Of a stretch of DNA of 35,381 bases, positions 17,206 to 25,181 are shown one piece after another. Numbering within the stretch: the first letter of the stretch is position 1; each line of letters begins with the position of its first letter. The stretch comes from Actinomycetota bacterium (GTDB lineage: Bacteria; Actinomycetota; Actinomycetes; Streptosporangiales; Streptosporangiaceae). The notes beneath the pieces are model-generated. The model was not told where the DNA came from and ran no database searches. It saw only the letters and a list, made by a program, of their open reading frames with translations. Location: positions 1 to 35,381 of the forward strand of contig JAFAYQ010000024.1 of assembly GCA_019240215.1 (NCBI GenBank), written 5' to 3'. The translations under genes and the position numbers were made by a program.

Positions 17206-19005
17206 TTGAACGAGCGCAGCCCGGGCGAGCGCAGCGACCTGTTCGCTGCCGACTGGGCGTCGGCCCTGGCCGGCGCGGCGGACGCGGCTCTGCCCGCCGA
17301 TGAGGTGGCCGAACTGCTGGCCGCGCTGGCCGCCGACACGCTGGCGGTGGCCTGGGACCTGCCGTTCCAGCCCGAACAGGCGGCCAAGATCGGCGCCGCC
17401 CTGGTCGACGCCAGCCTGGTCGACCCGGTGGTACTCGGCCGCAGCCTGACCGTTATCCGCCGCCAGCTGACGCTGGACGCGCCCGCCGCGGCCGACCTGG
17501 CGATCGTGTCGGCCGTCGAGGAAGCGGTGGCCGCGGGTTACATTCGTGCCCTGCGCGACCAGACCCGGGCCGAAACCCAGCGCAGCGCTGAGGAGCTCCG
17601 CCGTGGCGCCGAGGCCCGGTTCCAGGCCGAGCTGCGCCATCAGGCCCAGCACGACCCGCTGACCGGCGTGGCCAACCGGACGCTGTTCCTGGACCGGCTG
17701 GCCGCCACCATCGCCCGGCCCGCCCCACCGGCCGGCCCCGACGGGGCTGACCCGGCCGCCCCCGCCCGCCGGATCGGCATCTGCTACCTGGACCTGGACG
17801 GCTTCACCTCGGTCAACGACACGTTCGGCCACGACGTCGGCGACGAGCTGCTGATCGCGGTGGCCGGGCGGCTGCGGCGCCGGATCGAGCCCGCGCCCGG
17901 GCTGGTCGCCCGTATCGGCGGCGACGAGTTCATCGCCCTGGTCGAGCCGTCCGGCGGCCCCGACGCGATGGTCGCGCTGGCCAGCGACGTGCTCACGCTG
18001 ATCGAACGCCCGTTCCGGATCGGCCAGCACCGGATCGGCCTGACCGCCAGCGTCGGCATCGTGGAACGGCCGGTGGCCGGCGCCGAGCTCGCCGACCTGG
18101 TCAAGGACGCCGACAGCGCGCTCTACCGGGCCAAGGCCGAAGGCCCCGGGCGCTGGTCGGTCTACGACGCCGCCCAGCAGGCCACCGACAGCGCCCGGAT
18201 GGCGCTGACGACCTCGATGCGCTCGGCCCTCGAGGCGGGCGAGTTCACCGTGGTCTACCAGCCCATCGTTTCGCTCCCGGACGGTGAGCTACGGGGGGTG
18301 GAGGCGCTGCTGCGCTGGGACCACCCGACCCTCGGAGTGCTGGCCCCGGAGGCGTTCATCGAGCTGGCCGAGTCCAGCGGGGTCATCACCCCGCTCGGCC
18401 GCTGGGTGATGGAGACCGCGTGCGCGCAGGCGGCCGAGTGGCACCGGGTCCGGCCCGGCGGCGCCCCGTTCATCAGCGTCAACCTGTCCGCCCAGCAGGC
18501 CACCGACCCCGGCTTCGTCGGCGACGTGGCCCGGATCATGGCCGCCACCGGGCTGCCGTTCCCGCTGCTGCAGCTCGAGCTGACCGAAAGCGCCCTGGTC
18601 GGGGCGGACAGCCGCCCGCTGGAGACGCTGCAGGAGCTGGCGGCGATGGGGGTGCGGATCGCGGCCGACGACTTCGGCTCCGGCTACTCGAACCTGGCCT
18701 ACCTCAAGCGCCTGCCGGTCGGCTCGCTCAAGCTGTCGGCGTCGTTCATCAAGGAGCTTTGGCCGGACGGCCCGGCTGACGAGCCGGTCATCTCGGCCCT
18801 GGCCGGCCTGGCCCACCGGCTCGGCCTCAAGGTGACGGTGGAAGGCGTGGAAACCATAGAACACGCCCGCCAGCTGTCCGTGCTCGGCTGTGACACCGCC
18901 CAGGGCTGGTACTACGCGGCCGCCGTGCCCGGCCGCGACATCACCGCGGTGCTGCGCGACCCGGCCCCGGCCCGCTTCCCCCGCCCGGCCCTCCCGCACG
19001 GCTGA
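17206..19005 (+). CDS. GGDEF-EAL cyclic-di-GMP turnover protein
   Basis: 599 residues, cytoplasmic. The N-terminal ~145 residues are an Ala-rich all-alpha sensor-like region of unknown ligand, ending in a short coiled stretch. GGDEF domain ~148-315: HDPLTGVANR, LDLDGFTSVND, active-site GGDEF at 238-242, so diguanylate cyclase activity is plausible; no RxxD inhibitory site precedes it. EAL domain ~335-590: E366 (VEALLRW), SVNLS, ELTES, D488/D489 (DDFGSGYSN), K509, VEGVE and the final Gln are kept. However, the Asp of the usual KID is S511 (LKLSASF), so phosphodiesterase activity could be impaired. The start is TTG 17206 with GGAG six nt upstream. Monocistronic. Confidence 0.93.
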   Translation: MNERSPGERSDLFAADWASALAGAADAALPADEVAELLAALAADTLAVAWDLPFQPEQAAKIGAALVDASLVDPVVLGRSLTVIRRQLTLDAPAAADLAIVSAVEEAVAAGYIRALRDQTRAETQRSAEELRRGAEARFQAELRHQAQHDPLTGVANRTLFLDRLAATIARPAPPAGPDGADPAAPARRIGICYLDLDGFTSVNDTFGHDVGDELLIAVAGRLRRRIEPAPGLVARIGGDEFIALVEPSGGPDAMVALASDVLTLIERPFRIGQHRIGLTASVGIVERPVAGAELADLVKDADSALYRAKAEGPGRWSVYDAAQQATDSARMALTTSMRSALEAGEFTVVYQPIVSLPDGELRGVEALLRWDHPTLGVLAPEAFIELAESSGVITPLGRWVMETACAQAAEWHRVRPGGAPFISVNLSAQQATDPGFVGDVARIMAATGLPFPLLQLELTESALVGADSRPLETLQELAAMGVRIAADDFGSGYSNLAYLKRLPVGSLKLSASFIKELWPDGPADEPVISALAGLAHRLGLKVTVEGVETIEHARQLSVLGCDTAQGWYYAAAVPGRDITAVLRDPAPARFPRPALPHG

Positions 19006-19114
19006 CCATCCGCGACACCGCCCGGTCCTGCCCCATGGCTGACCCGCCGTCGGGCGCTTGCTGCACCGCCCGACCCCGCCGCACCGCCCGCCCGGCCCTC
19101 CCGCACGGCTGACC
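18980..19114. repeat. 28-bp direct repeat copying the 3' end of the GGDEF-EAL gene
   Basis: The same 28 bp occur at 18980-19007 and 19087-19114, covering the last codons (PALPHG), the TGA stop and two bases beyond. The intervening sequence also holds decayed CACCGCCCGACC-like units. It looks like a local tandem duplication that is decaying. Confidence 0.75.
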
Positions 19115-19165
19115 TACCCGCCCCACCGCCCGACCCTCCGCAGCGCGCACTTACTTAATTACACA

Positions 19166-19194
19166 TTGTGATTCGAAATTCAGTTCGATATATT
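19166..19194 (+). promoter_or_regulatory. Consensus-like sigma-70 promoter without a downstream gene
   Basis: TTGTGA (19166-19171), 17-bp spacer, TATATT (19189-19194) inside an AT-rich island (about 19150-19200) that stands out sharply from its surroundings. Transcription would start near 19201 on the plus strand, but the next feature is a terminator hairpin rather than a gene. Confidence 0.6.
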
Positions 19195-19200
19195 TCTTCT

Positions 19201-19252
19201 ACGAGGCACCCACGGGCCAAGACTTCCCCGTTGGCCCGTGGCTGTTTCGTTT
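19201..19252 (+). ncRNA. Candidate short RNA (promoter directly followed by terminator)
   Basis: A transcript from the promoter at 19166-19194 would be about 50 nt and consist almost wholly of the 11-bp hairpin at 19210-19241 plus its U-rich tail. No ORF fits. It could be a small RNA, or the promoter may be read through into antisense of the 3' end of the sigma-factor gene (ends 19268). Existence is inferred from sequence signals only. Confidence 0.3.
19210..19252 (+). terminator. Strong intrinsic terminator
   Basis: CCACGGGCCAA (19210-19220), 10-nt loop, TTGGCCCGTGG (19231-19241), a perfect 11-bp stem followed by CTGTTTCGTTT. The U-rich side is on the plus strand, so it ends the GGDEF-EAL transcript or the candidate short RNA. 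The stem could also act for the convergent sigma-factor gene, but without U-tract on that side. Confidence 0.75.
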
Positions 19253-19267
19253 GCTAACTGCCCTGCC

Positions 19268-20821
19268 CTAGCCGCCCAGGTTCACGCCGACCGAAAGCAG
19301 CTGGCCGACCGACACGCTGACCGACGGCCCCGGGCTTGACGTGCCGTCCGACGGCGGCGTGCTCGCCGGGCTCGTCGGCGGCGGCGTCGTCGGGCCGGTG
19401 CTCGGGGTCGGAGTGGTGACCGGGGTCGGGGTCGTCACCGGGGTCGGGCTGGTGGTCGGCTTGGGGCTGGTGGTGGTGACCGGGGACGTGCTCTTGGTGG
19501 CCCCCGGGCTGGACGTCTTGGTCGTCGGTTTGGTGGACGCCTTGCTGGTCTGGGTGGCGGCGGCCTTGGTGCTGTTCTTGGTGCCGCTCACCGCCTGCAG
19601 GCTGCCGGCCTGGATGGCCAGGGCGCCGATGGCGGCCCGGCTGTGAACGAGGCCGCCCTGGACCAGGCCGCCCTGGACCAGGCCGGCCTGGATGCCGACG
19701 GCCGCCTTCCCGTGACCGCCGGCCGCCGCGGCGGGCGCGCTCTGGCCGCCGGCCCCGCCGGTGGCCGCGGGCTGCACCCCCTGGCCGCTGGCGCTGGCCG
19801 TGCCGACCGGCGAGTTCAGGTTGGCGGGCAGCGCCGACGGCGTCGCGTGCGACCCCTCCGGCACCACCACGATCAGCACGGCCGCGACCGCTGCCACCGC
19901 TGCGGTGGCGGCCGCGCCCGCGATCGCCGTCACCGGCTTGGTCGCCGCCCGCCACCAGCGGCCGGACCCGGCCGTGCTGGTGTCCGGGACGGGGAACCCG
20001 TACGGCCCGAACTCCCGGGCCCGGGCCGCCAGCGCGTCGCGCTCGGTCACCGTTTCGGGGGCGTCGTTGGTGGTCAGGTAGACCACCCGGTCCCGGAGCT
20101 CGGGCGGAATCGGGCCCAGCGGCGCGAAGCCGAGCTTCATGACCGGGCCGACCACCTGACGCTGCCGCTCGCCGCAGACCGAGCAGATCGCGACGTGGGT
20201 GCTGACCTGTCGCCGGCCCCGGGCGGTGCTGCTGCCGTCGGCCCCGCCGAGCAGGGCGTCCAGGTCCGGGCAGGACTTGGGCCCGGTCTGGGTCACCACC
20301 AGCACGCCGAGCGCCGCCTCCAGCCGCCGCCGGGCCTGCGAGGCCAGCGCGTGCACCTGGTGGCGGGGCATGCCGAGCGGGTCGGCGAGGTCGGCCCCGT
20401 GCAGCCGGTGCCGCAAGCTGAGCTCGACGATCTCCTGGTCGTCGAGGTCCAGCCCGCCGATGGCCGCGCGCACCAGGTCGACCGGCTGAGCCCGGTCGAT
20501 GTCGTAGACGTCGACGGCCTCGCCCTCGGTCCCGGCCGTCTCGCCCCGGCCCGCGGGCGGTGCCCCGTCCCGCCGCCGCCGGTGGCATTCGTTCCGGGCC
20601 ACCGCGTACAGCCAGGGCCGCAGCCGGCCCGAATCGTGCAGCTCGGATAGGTGGGCGGCGGCGATCACGAACGTCGCCTCGACCGCGTCAGCCGCGTCGG
20701 CTGGATCCCCCAGTAGCGACCGGCAGAAGCTGAATATTCTGGCCGCGTACCGGTCGTACGCTTCGGCCACCCCCGCCGGGTCGCGCGTCACGATGGACGC
20801 GACAACCTCACTGTCCCGCAT
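19268..20821 (-). CDS. ECF-type sigma factor fused to zinc-binding and transmembrane extension
   Basis: 517 residues, against about 200 for ordinary ECF sigma factors. Region 2 spans ~16-87 (FSFCRSLLGDPADAADAVEATF, RPWLYAVARNECHRRRR); region 4 spans ~112-172 (DLDDQEIVELSLRH, GMPRHQVHALASQARRRLE). Then comes an anti-sigma-like zinc site, C184 and H209-x3-C213-x2-C216 (STHVAICSVCGERQ), a TM helix at ~298-320, and an extracellular Gly/Ala then Thr/Pro/Ser-rich tail (~325-517). This matches the known ECF groups that carry a C-terminal anti-sigma-like extension. The factor would be membrane-tethered and freed or switched by an outside signal. The start is ATG 20821. No separate anti-sigma gene is nearby. 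Confidence 0.88.
   Translation of the reverse strand: MRDSEVVASIVTRDPAGVAEAYDRYAARIFSFCRSLLGDPADAADAVEATFVIAAAHLSELHDSGRLRPWLYAVARNECHRRRRDGAPPAGRGETAGTEGEAVDVYDIDRAQPVDLVRAAIGGLDLDDQEIVELSLRHRLHGADLADPLGMPRHQVHALASQARRRLEAALGVLVVTQTGPKSCPDLDALLGGADGSSTARGRRQVSTHVAICSVCGERQRQVVGPVMKLGFAPLGPIPPELRDRVVYLTTNDAPETVTERDALAARAREFGPYGFPVPDTSTAGSGRWWRAATKPVTAIAGAAATAAVAAVAAVLIVVVPEGSHATPSALPANLNSPVGTASASGQGVQPAATGGAGGQSAPAAAAGGHGKAAVGIQAGLVQGGLVQGGLVHSRAAIGALAIQAGSLQAVSGTKNSTKAAATQTSKASTKPTTKTSSPGATKSTSPVTTTSPKPTTSPTPVTTPTPVTTPTPSTGPTTPPPTSPASTPPSDGTSSPGPSVSVSVGQLLSVGVNLGG
19651..19692. repeat. 15-bp in-frame tandem repeat inside the sigma-factor gene
   Basis: GGCCGCCCTGGACCA occurs at 19651-19665 and 19666-19680, with a degenerate third copy to 19692. 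It encodes LVQGG repeats (residues ~381-391) in the extracellular tail. A second low-complexity block near 19410-19450 encodes PTPVTT hexapeptide repeats. Both are prone to length change. Confidence 0.7.
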
Positions 20822-20976
20822 GGACTCAACGGTAAACGAAAGTGCACAGTGCGGGCACTAGCCCAGGCCGAACTGCAATCGTACGAGAGCATATTTTTTC
20901 TGGATAACTTCTGTAACTTCAGGCTTCGCCCCGCCCGGAACCCGTCCTTCGCCCCGGCCGATGGTAGGAATTGAGG

Positions 20977-21591
20977 GTGGATCAGGGACTGACCGAGCGG
21001 CTCGCGATCCGGGAAGTGGTGGAGACCTGGGCCGTCGCCCGCGACTCGGGGGACTGGGACACGTTCCGCGGCACCTGGCACGACGACGGCTACATGATGG
21101 CCACCTGGTTCCAGGGCCCGGCCGCCGAGTTCATCAAGGCCAGCCAGGACGGCTGGGACCACGGCGTGAACATTCTGCACTTCCTGGGCGGCAGCCACAT
21201 CACCGTGCACGGGACCCGGGCCATCGCCCAGACCAAGATGACGATCATGCAGCGGGCGCCGGTCCACGACGTGCTGGTCGACGTGGCCTGCATCGGCCGG
21301 TTCTACGATTTCTTCGAGGCCCGCGGCGGCCGCTGGGGCATCGTGCTGCGCCAGCCCACCTACGAGAAGGACCGGCTCGACCCGGTCGACCCGGCCGCGA
21401 CGCTGCGCCTCGACCCCGACCTGCTCAGCCGGTTCCCGGCCGGCTACCAGCACCTGGCCTACCTGCAGACCCAACTCGGCTTCGCCGTCAAGCCGGACAT
21501 GCCCGGCCTGCGCGGGCCCGCGGTCGAGCGCCTCTACGCCGACGGCGCGGCCTGGCTGAACGGGGCGCCCGCGCCCCGGGACGGCCGATGA
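20977..21591 (+). CDS. SnoaL-like / NTF2-fold protein
   Basis: 204 residues of the NTF2-like cone-shaped alpha+beta barrel. Typical opening LTERLAIREVVETWAVARDSGDWD and the pair WHDDGYMMATWFQG suggest the SnoaL_4 branch, whose members include dehydratases, hydroxylating partners and polyketide cyclases. Residues H35 and D36/D37 could line the pocket. The C-terminal ~60 residues extend past the usual 140-residue fold. The start is GTG 20977 with AGGA seven nt upstream; TTG 20971 is an alternative. Its stop overlaps the ATG of the FAD monooxygenase (ATGA), so both proteins probably process the same aromatic substrate. Confidence 0.85.
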   Translation: MDQGLTERLAIREVVETWAVARDSGDWDTFRGTWHDDGYMMATWFQGPAAEFIKASQDGWDHGVNILHFLGGSHITVHGTRAIAQTKMTIMQRAPVHDVLVDVACIGRFYDFFEARGGRWGIVLRQPTYEKDRLDPVDPAATLRLDPDLLSRFPAGYQHLAYLQTQLGFAVKPDMPGLRGPAVERLYADGAAWLNGAPAPRDGR

Positions 21592-23171
21592 CGCGCGCGT
21601 CCGCGCCGCCGCCGTCGGCCCCGGTGCTGATCGCGGGCGGCGGCCCGGTCGGGCTGGCCACCGCGCTGGAGCTGAGCCGCCACGGCATCGGCAGTGTGGT
21701 GGTCGAGCCGCGCCCGCAGGTGGCCTGGCTGCGGCCGCGGGCCAAGACGGTCTCGGCTCGCACCATGGAGCACTTCCGCCGCTGGGGCCTGGCCGCCGAG
21801 CTGCGGTCCCGGGCGCCGCTCAAGGTCGGCTGGTCCTCCGACATCGTGTTCTGCGCCACCTTGACCGGGCGCGAGGTGTACCGCTTCCACGACGCTTTCG
21901 GGCTGGGGCTGGTGGGCAGTGACCGGGTCGCCGAGCCCGGCCAGCAGGCCCCGCAGCCGGTCGTCGAGCAGCTGCTGCGCGAGGTGGCGGCGGCCGACCC
22001 CCGCATCGAGCTGGTCACCGGCTGGCGGGTGACCGGCGCCCGCCCGGCGGGGGACCGGGTCCGGGTCAGCGCCGTCCCCGCCGATGCCCCCGACGGCCCG
22101 CCGGTCACCGTCGAGGCCGCCTACGTGGCCGGCTGCGACGGCCCCCGCAGCGTGATCCGGGCCGCGCTCGGCGGCCGGTTCGACGGCAGCGAGGACGGCC
22201 GCCGCAACGTCAACGTCACGTTCCGCGCGCCCGGGCTGGCCGCCCTGGTGCCGCACGGCCCGGCCGTCCAGTACTGGGTGCTGAACCCGGCTCAGGCCGG
22301 GCTGATGGGCCGCCTCGACCTGGACGGCGTCTGGTGGTGCATCGCCAACGGCGTCAGCCAGGCCACCGGCGAGGCGCACGCGGCTGACATCGTCCGCACC
22401 ATGACCGGCGCCGATGTCCCGTTCGAGGTGCTGGCGACCGACGCCTGGACCGCCCGCATGCAGCTGGCCGACCGCTACCAGGGCGGCCGGATGTTCATCG
22501 CCGGCGACGCCGCCCACCAGAACCCGCCCTACGGGGGCCACGGCTTCAACACCGGCGTCGGCGACGCCGTCAACCTGGGCTGGAAGCTGGCCGCGGTGCT
22601 CAACGGCTGGGCGCCGCCCGCCCTGCTGGACAGCTACGAAGCCGAACGGCGCCCGATCGGCCAGATCACGATCGACGAGGCGGCCCGCAACATGGCCACC
22701 CTCGGCCCTGAGCTGGCCGACCCCCGCCTGGCCGGCCCCGACGCCGAATTCGGGGCCGCCCTGCCCGGCGCCCAGGCGGCCATCGAGCGGACCAAGGACC
22801 GCGAGTTCCACGGCCTGGACCTGGTGCTCAACTACACCTACGCGGGCTCGCCGATCACCGCCCCCGGCGCGGGCGAGCGGCTGCCGCACCGCTGGCTCGG
22901 CCCCGGCGACTCGCTGTATGACCACCTGGGCCCCGAGTTCACCCTGATCCGGTCCGGGACCGATGACGACAAACTGGTCAAGGCGGCCGCCATGGCTGGC
23001 CTGCCCCTGAGCGTTCTCGATTTCGATATTGAAAGGGTCCCCGCGCCTCCGGCGCCCCACCCGGTGCCGGAGCTGACCCTGGTGCGCCCGGACCAGCACG
23101 TCAGCTGGCGGGGGAGTACTCCCGAAGACCCGGACGCGATCATCCGCCGCGCGGTGTCCGGCCCGGCTTAG
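21588..23171 (+). CDS. FAD-dependent aromatic hydroxylase (class A flavoprotein monooxygenase)
   Basis: 527 residues of the PHBH-like group (PheA/TfdB, MhpA, RdmE type). N-terminal Rossmann LIAGGGPVGLATALELSRHG at ~14-33, the DG motif GCDGPRSVIR at about 182-191, and the ribityl-binding GDAAHQNPPYGGHGFNTG at about 305-322. The long C-terminus has a degraded thioredoxin-like segment, as in phenol hydroxylases. It inserts one oxygen atom into a phenolic ring using NAD(P)H and FAD. Pairing with the NTF2-fold gene suggests catabolism or tailoring of a small aromatic compound; no ring-cleavage dioxygenase is in the window. ATG 21588 overlaps the previous stop. Confidence 0.93.
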   Translation: MTRASAPPPSAPVLIAGGGPVGLATALELSRHGIGSVVVEPRPQVAWLRPRAKTVSARTMEHFRRWGLAAELRSRAPLKVGWSSDIVFCATLTGREVYRFHDAFGLGLVGSDRVAEPGQQAPQPVVEQLLREVAAADPRIELVTGWRVTGARPAGDRVRVSAVPADAPDGPPVTVEAAYVAGCDGPRSVIRAALGGRFDGSEDGRRNVNVTFRAPGLAALVPHGPAVQYWVLNPAQAGLMGRLDLDGVWWCIANGVSQATGEAHAADIVRTMTGADVPFEVLATDAWTARMQLADRYQGGRMFIAGDAAHQNPPYGGHGFNTGVGDAVNLGWKLAAVLNGWAPPALLDSYEAERRPIGQITIDEAARNMATLGPELADPRLAGPDAEFGAALPGAQAAIERTKDREFHGLDLVLNYTYAGSPITAPGAGERLPHRWLGPGDSLYDHLGPEFTLIRSGTDDDKLVKAAAMAGLPLSVLDFDIERVPAPPAPHPVPELTLVRPDQHVSWRGSTPEDPDAIIRRAVSGPA

Positions 23172-23184
23172 CGGCCGCTCTTGG

Positions 23185-24156
23185 TCAGGGACGGGCCAGC
23201 TGGGTCCGGACCGCCTGCTCGACCGCGCCATGGTCGGGCAGGTACGCCTGCAGCAGCGGCGGGCTCTGGGGGACGGGGGAGTGCGGGGCGTGCACCCGCA
23301 GGATCGGGGCGTCCAGGTAGTCGAACGCCGCCTCCTGCAGGGCGGCCGCGATCTCGGCGCTGACGCCGCCGTAGCCGGCGCTCTCGTCGACCATGACCGC
23401 CCGGCCGGTCTTGCGCAGCGAGTCCGTCACCGTCTCGACGTCCAGCGGATAGAGCGTGCGCAGGTCGATGACCTCGGCCGAGATCCCGTCGCCGGCCAGC
23501 TGGCCGGCCGCCTCGGTGCAGGTCCGGACGGTGACGCCGTAGCCGATGAGTGTGACCTGGTCACCGGGGCGGACCACGCTGGCCCGGCCGAACGGCACCC
23601 GGACGTCCGGTCCGCCGGTCTCGCCGCGCGCGCCGGTGAGCGCCTTGTGCATGAGGAACAGCACCGGGTCGTCGAGGTGCAGCGCGGTCTTGATCAGGCC
23701 CTTGGCGTCGGCCGGGGTGGCCGGTACCGCCACGTAGAGCCCCGGCATCTCCGCGAACCACGACTCCATGGCCGTGTTGTGCTGGGCACCGCCGTAGGCG
23801 ATGCCGTTCGTGGCCCGGATGACGAGCGGGACCGGGATGTCGAACATGTAGTGGATCTTGGCCGCCTGGTTGCACAGCTCGTCCATGGCGCCGTAGGCGA
23901 ACTCCTGGAAGTTGAGGTCGACCACCGGCCGCATCCCCTGGATGGCGGCGCCCACCCCGGCCGCCACCATGGCCGCCTCGGAGATCGGCACGTCGCGGAT
24001 CCGGTCGGCCCCGAACCGCTCGCCCAGGCCCAGCAACTGCGCGAAGTGGCCGCCGCGGAGGAAGATGTCGGTACCCATCACGAAGATGCCGGGGTTGGCC
24101 TCCATCTCCTCGGCCAGCCCGGCCCGGTAGGCCTGGCTGTAGCTGAGCGGGCTCAC
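23185..24156 (-). CDS. 2-oxoacid dehydrogenase E1 component, beta subunit
   Basis: 323 residues of the transketolase-like beta chain of heterotetrameric E1 (pyruvate, acetoin or branched-chain 2-oxoacid dehydrogenase). The Pyr domain includes RIRDVPISEAAMVAAGVGAA with the TPP-activating Glu at E60, VVDLNFQEFAYGAMDEL, and AQHNTAMESWFAEMPGL with the active-site His region. The C-terminal swivel domain includes VIDLRTLYPLDVETV. The sequence looks nearest to acetoin/pyruvate-type E1 beta chains. The start GTG 24156 overlaps the E1 alpha stop (GTGA). Third gene of the E2-E1alpha-E1beta operon; 13 bp separate it from the convergent monooxygenase. Confidence 0.93.
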   Translation of the reverse strand: MSPLSYSQAYRAGLAEEMEANPGIFVMGTDIFLRGGHFAQLLGLGERFGADRIRDVPISEAAMVAAGVGAAIQGMRPVVDLNFQEFAYGAMDELCNQAAKIHYMFDIPVPLVIRATNGIAYGGAQHNTAMESWFAEMPGLYVAVPATPADAKGLIKTALHLDDPVLFLMHKALTGARGETGGPDVRVPFGRASVVRPGDQVTLIGYGVTVRTCTEAAGQLAGDGISAEVIDLRTLYPLDVETVTDSLRKTGRAVMVDESAGYGGVSAEIAAALQEAAFDYLDAPILRVHAPHSPVPQSPPLLQAYLPDHGAVEQAVRTQLARP

Positions 24157-25181
24157 CGGCTCGCTCCGGCCGGTTCCGCGGCCGGCCAGGCCCGCTGCAC
24201 GGTTCCGGTGTCCGGCCAGGGCGACCGCTCGGCGAAGTCGATCGCGTCCGCCACCGTCTCGTCCGCCTGCTGCCGCAGCGCGGCGTAGCCGGCCTCGTCC
24301 AGGTCGCCTCGCTCGGCCAGGCGCTGCCGCAGCGCCTGGATCGGGTCGTGGGTCTGGCGCCAGGACGCGACCTCGGACGCGTCCCGGTAGTTCTGCACGT
24401 CACCCACGTTGTGACCCTCGTAGCGGTAGGTGCGGGCCTCGATGAACGTGGGGCCCTCGCCGTTCAGCGCGCGGTCCCGGGCCGCGCTGGCAGCGGCGTG
24501 GACGGCCACGATGTCCTGCCCGTCGACGGCCACGGCCGGCAGCCCGAACCCGGCCGCCCGCCCGGCGATCGAGTCTCCGGCCAGTGACCGGCTGATGTGG
24601 GTCTCGACCGCGTACAGGTTGTTCTCGCAGATGGCGATGAACGGCAGCTTCCACAGGGCCGCCAGGTTGATGAACTCCCAGGTCCGGCCGGTGTTGGCGC
24701 CACCGTCGCCCACGTAACCGACCGCCACCGCCGGCCGCTGCTGCAGCTTCATGGCCAGCGCGGTCCCCATCGCGACCCCCAGGCCGGCGCCGACGATGCC
24801 GTTGGAGCCGAGGAAGTTCCGGCTCAGGTCGACCAGGTGCATGCTGCCGCCGCGGCCACCGGTGCAGCCGGTGGCCTTGCCGTACAACTCGGCCATGACC
24901 GTGCGGGGCGGCATGCCCTTGGCCAGGGCGTGGTGGTGGCTGCGGTGGGTCCCCGCCACCACGTCGGCGGCGCCGAGCGCGCGGATCGACCCGACCGCCA
25001 CCGCCTCCTGGCCTTCCGATGAGTGGATGCCGCCCGGGATCTTGTTCGCGTAGGACAGCCGGACCGACTCGCTCTCGAACCGCCGGATGATCAGCATCTG
25101 CCCGAGCCACTCCCGCAGCGTCCCCGCGTCGGCCGGCGCCACCGCGGTCGCGTCCTCAGCCTCAGTTCGCTGCTCGGTCAT
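24153..25181 (-). CDS. 2-oxoacid dehydrogenase E1 component, alpha subunit
   Basis: 342 residues. The TPP motif GDG (158-160) with NN at 187-188 is intact (VGYVGDGGANTG … ICENNLYAVET), and the phosphorylation-loop region THRSHHHALAKG and YGKATGCTGGRGGSMHL is conserved. With the beta chain it decarboxylates a 2-oxoacid and transfers the acyl group to the lipoyl arm of E2. The substrate is not fixed by sequence: pyruvate is favoured by the pyruvate-generating pathway encoded alongside, acetoin is an alternative. Start ATG 25181 overlaps the E2 stop (ATGA), giving strict coupling. Confidence 0.94.
   Translation of the reverse strand: MTEQRTEAEDATAVAPADAGTLREWLGQMLIIRRFESESVRLSYANKIPGGIHSSEGQEAVAVGSIRALGAADVVAGTHRSHHHALAKGMPPRTVMAELYGKATGCTGGRGGSMHLVDLSRNFLGSNGIVGAGLGVAMGTALAMKLQQRPAVAVGYVGDGGANTGRTWEFINLAALWKLPFIAICENNLYAVETHISRSLAGDSIAGRAAGFGLPAVAVDGQDIVAVHAAASAARDRALNGEGPTFIEARTYRYEGHNVGDVQNYRDASEVASWRQTHDPIQALRQRLAERGDLDEAGYAALRQQADETVADAIDFAERSPWPDTGTVQRAWPAAEPAGASR

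Noticed and set aside
10747..23171. Secondary-metabolite biosynthetic cluster (P450, ABM-fold protein, SnoaL-like, FAD hydroxylase, exporters)
   Set aside because: The oxidative genes are scattered over 12 kb in unrelated transcription units and no synthase (PKS, NRPS, terpene, RiPP) is present.
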